Part shown: in pieces, positions 63,754 to 64,000 of the stretch
Numbering within the stretch: position 1 is the stretch's first letter
How the letters are laid out: the number at the start of each line of letters is the position of its first letter
DNA from: WLMZ01 sp037139095
GTDB lineage: Bacteria; Actinomycetota; Acidimicrobiia; Acidimicrobiales; Ilumatobacteraceae
Reading direction: 5' to 3'
DNA: 64,000 bases
NCBI GenBank assembly: GCA_037139095.1
Contig: JBAXHD010000005.1
Span: 1 to 64,000 of the forward strand
Made by a program: the position numbers and the translations under genes
The notes under the pieces: generated by a model
What the model saw: the letters and a program-made list of their open reading frames with translations, nothing else
What the model was told of the DNA's origin: nothing
Databases searched by the model: none

Positions 63754-64000
63754 TTAGGTCGTGGCCGCTAGAAACGCGATGACCCGAGCTTCATCACGCC
63801 ACATCTCGTAACGGCCGCTTGGACCGCCGTGTCCGGCACCCATCTCGCATTTGAAGACCAGCGGCACATCGTTGGCGCGAATCTCACGCAGCTTGGCAAC
63901 CCACTTGGCCGGCTCGTGGTAACTCACGCGAGGGTCGTTGAGCCCGGCTGTCACATAGATGGCCGGGTAGTTGTGCGGCCCCAGATTGTCGTAGGGCGAG
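63754..64000 (-). CDS. Prolyl oligopeptidase family (oligopeptidase B-like), C-terminal part
   Basis: The final 81 codons of a minus-strand gene; the rest lies right of the window. The fragment has SPYDNLGPHNYPAIYVTAGLNDPRVSY, the part with the catalytic Asp, and then MGAGHGGPSGRYEMWRDEA with the catalytic His. This is the S9A C-terminal end of oligopeptidase B, which cuts short peptides after Arg or Lys. The catalytic Ser would lie outside the window. Confidence 0.85.
   Translation of the reverse strand, partial: SPYDNLGPHNYPAIYVTAGLNDPRVSYHEPAKWVAKLREIRANDVPLVFKCEMGAGHGGPSGRYEMWRDEARVIAFLAATT

Overview
This is a 64 kb piece of a high-GC bacterial chromosome. It looks like a free-living actinobacterium, probably of the Acidimicrobiia (Ilumatobacter-like) type. 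That placement is inferred from several F420-type oxidoreductases (LLM and PPOX class), a GAF-ANTAR antiterminator, frequent GTG starts with 4-base GTGA/ATGA gene overlaps, and many acyl-CoA enzymes. It was not tested by phylogeny. I found no phage, insertion sequence or CRISPR array, and no gene-free stretch longer than 200 bases. Both window edges cut genes: a metallo-beta-lactamase fold protein at the left and an oligopeptidase-B-like peptidase at the right.

Layout. 1-3.3 kb: partial metallo-hydrolase, a tRNA-like 3' half, a GAF-ANTAR regulator, a short adenylate kinase paralogue and an acyl-CoA dehydrogenase. 3.3-12.1 kb: a minus-strand purine operon, purL-purQ-purC-purF-purDM-purN, in which every junction overlaps by 1-4 bases. 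PurD and PurM are one polypeptide, and PurL carries a PurS-like N-terminal extension. 12.1-24.4 kb: a mixed region with a MenC-like enolase, F420-type oxidoreductase, hydrolases, SDR, amidase, MFS exporter, a flavin disulfide-reductase homologue whose two redox cysteines are both serine, a molybdopterin oxidoreductase divergent from it, MscL, and an SGNH lipoprotein. 24.5-36 kb: ABC-F ATPase, a CoA-transferase/LLM/enoyl-CoA hydratase set, class I fumarase, TauE-like permease, HrpB helicase, an eIF2B-like protein and a PPOX-fold protein.

36-50 kb is the main catabolic block. A beta-ureidopropionase-like nitrilase, dihydropyrimidinase, CoA-acylating malonate/methylmalonate-semialdehyde dehydrogenase and an LLM oxidoreductase run straight into a three-gene sugar/nucleoside-type ABC importer. 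A strong hairpin follows, then a 2-oxoglutarate/Fe(II) oxygenase, a VOC protein, a TudS-like putative desulfidase, two unknown proteins and a DMT exporter. A convergent class III aminotransferase closes the block. Together these can take a dihydropyrimidine to a beta-amino acid, then a semialdehyde, then acetyl- or propionyl-CoA. No classical dihydropyrimidine dehydrogenase is present in the window.

50-60 kb holds two CitE/malyl-CoA-lyase family proteins, a methylsuccinyl-CoA-dehydrogenase-like enzyme and a MaoC hydratase, which suggests parts of the ethylmalonyl-CoA or a related C4-C5 CoA pathway. A repeat-rich convergent spacer lies at 50.71-50.89 kb. 60.4-62.4 kb holds the most striking locus: a thioredoxin-domain protein followed by a gene with an in-frame UGA in a UGA-Gly-Ser-Cys motif. 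An 8-bp hairpin starts 11 bases after the UGA. This is best read as a UGSC-family selenoprotein with a bacterial SECIS. Near the left end, the tRNA-like sequence carries a loop identical to that of Sec tRNA (CTTCAAA), but it cannot be folded into a complete tRNA.
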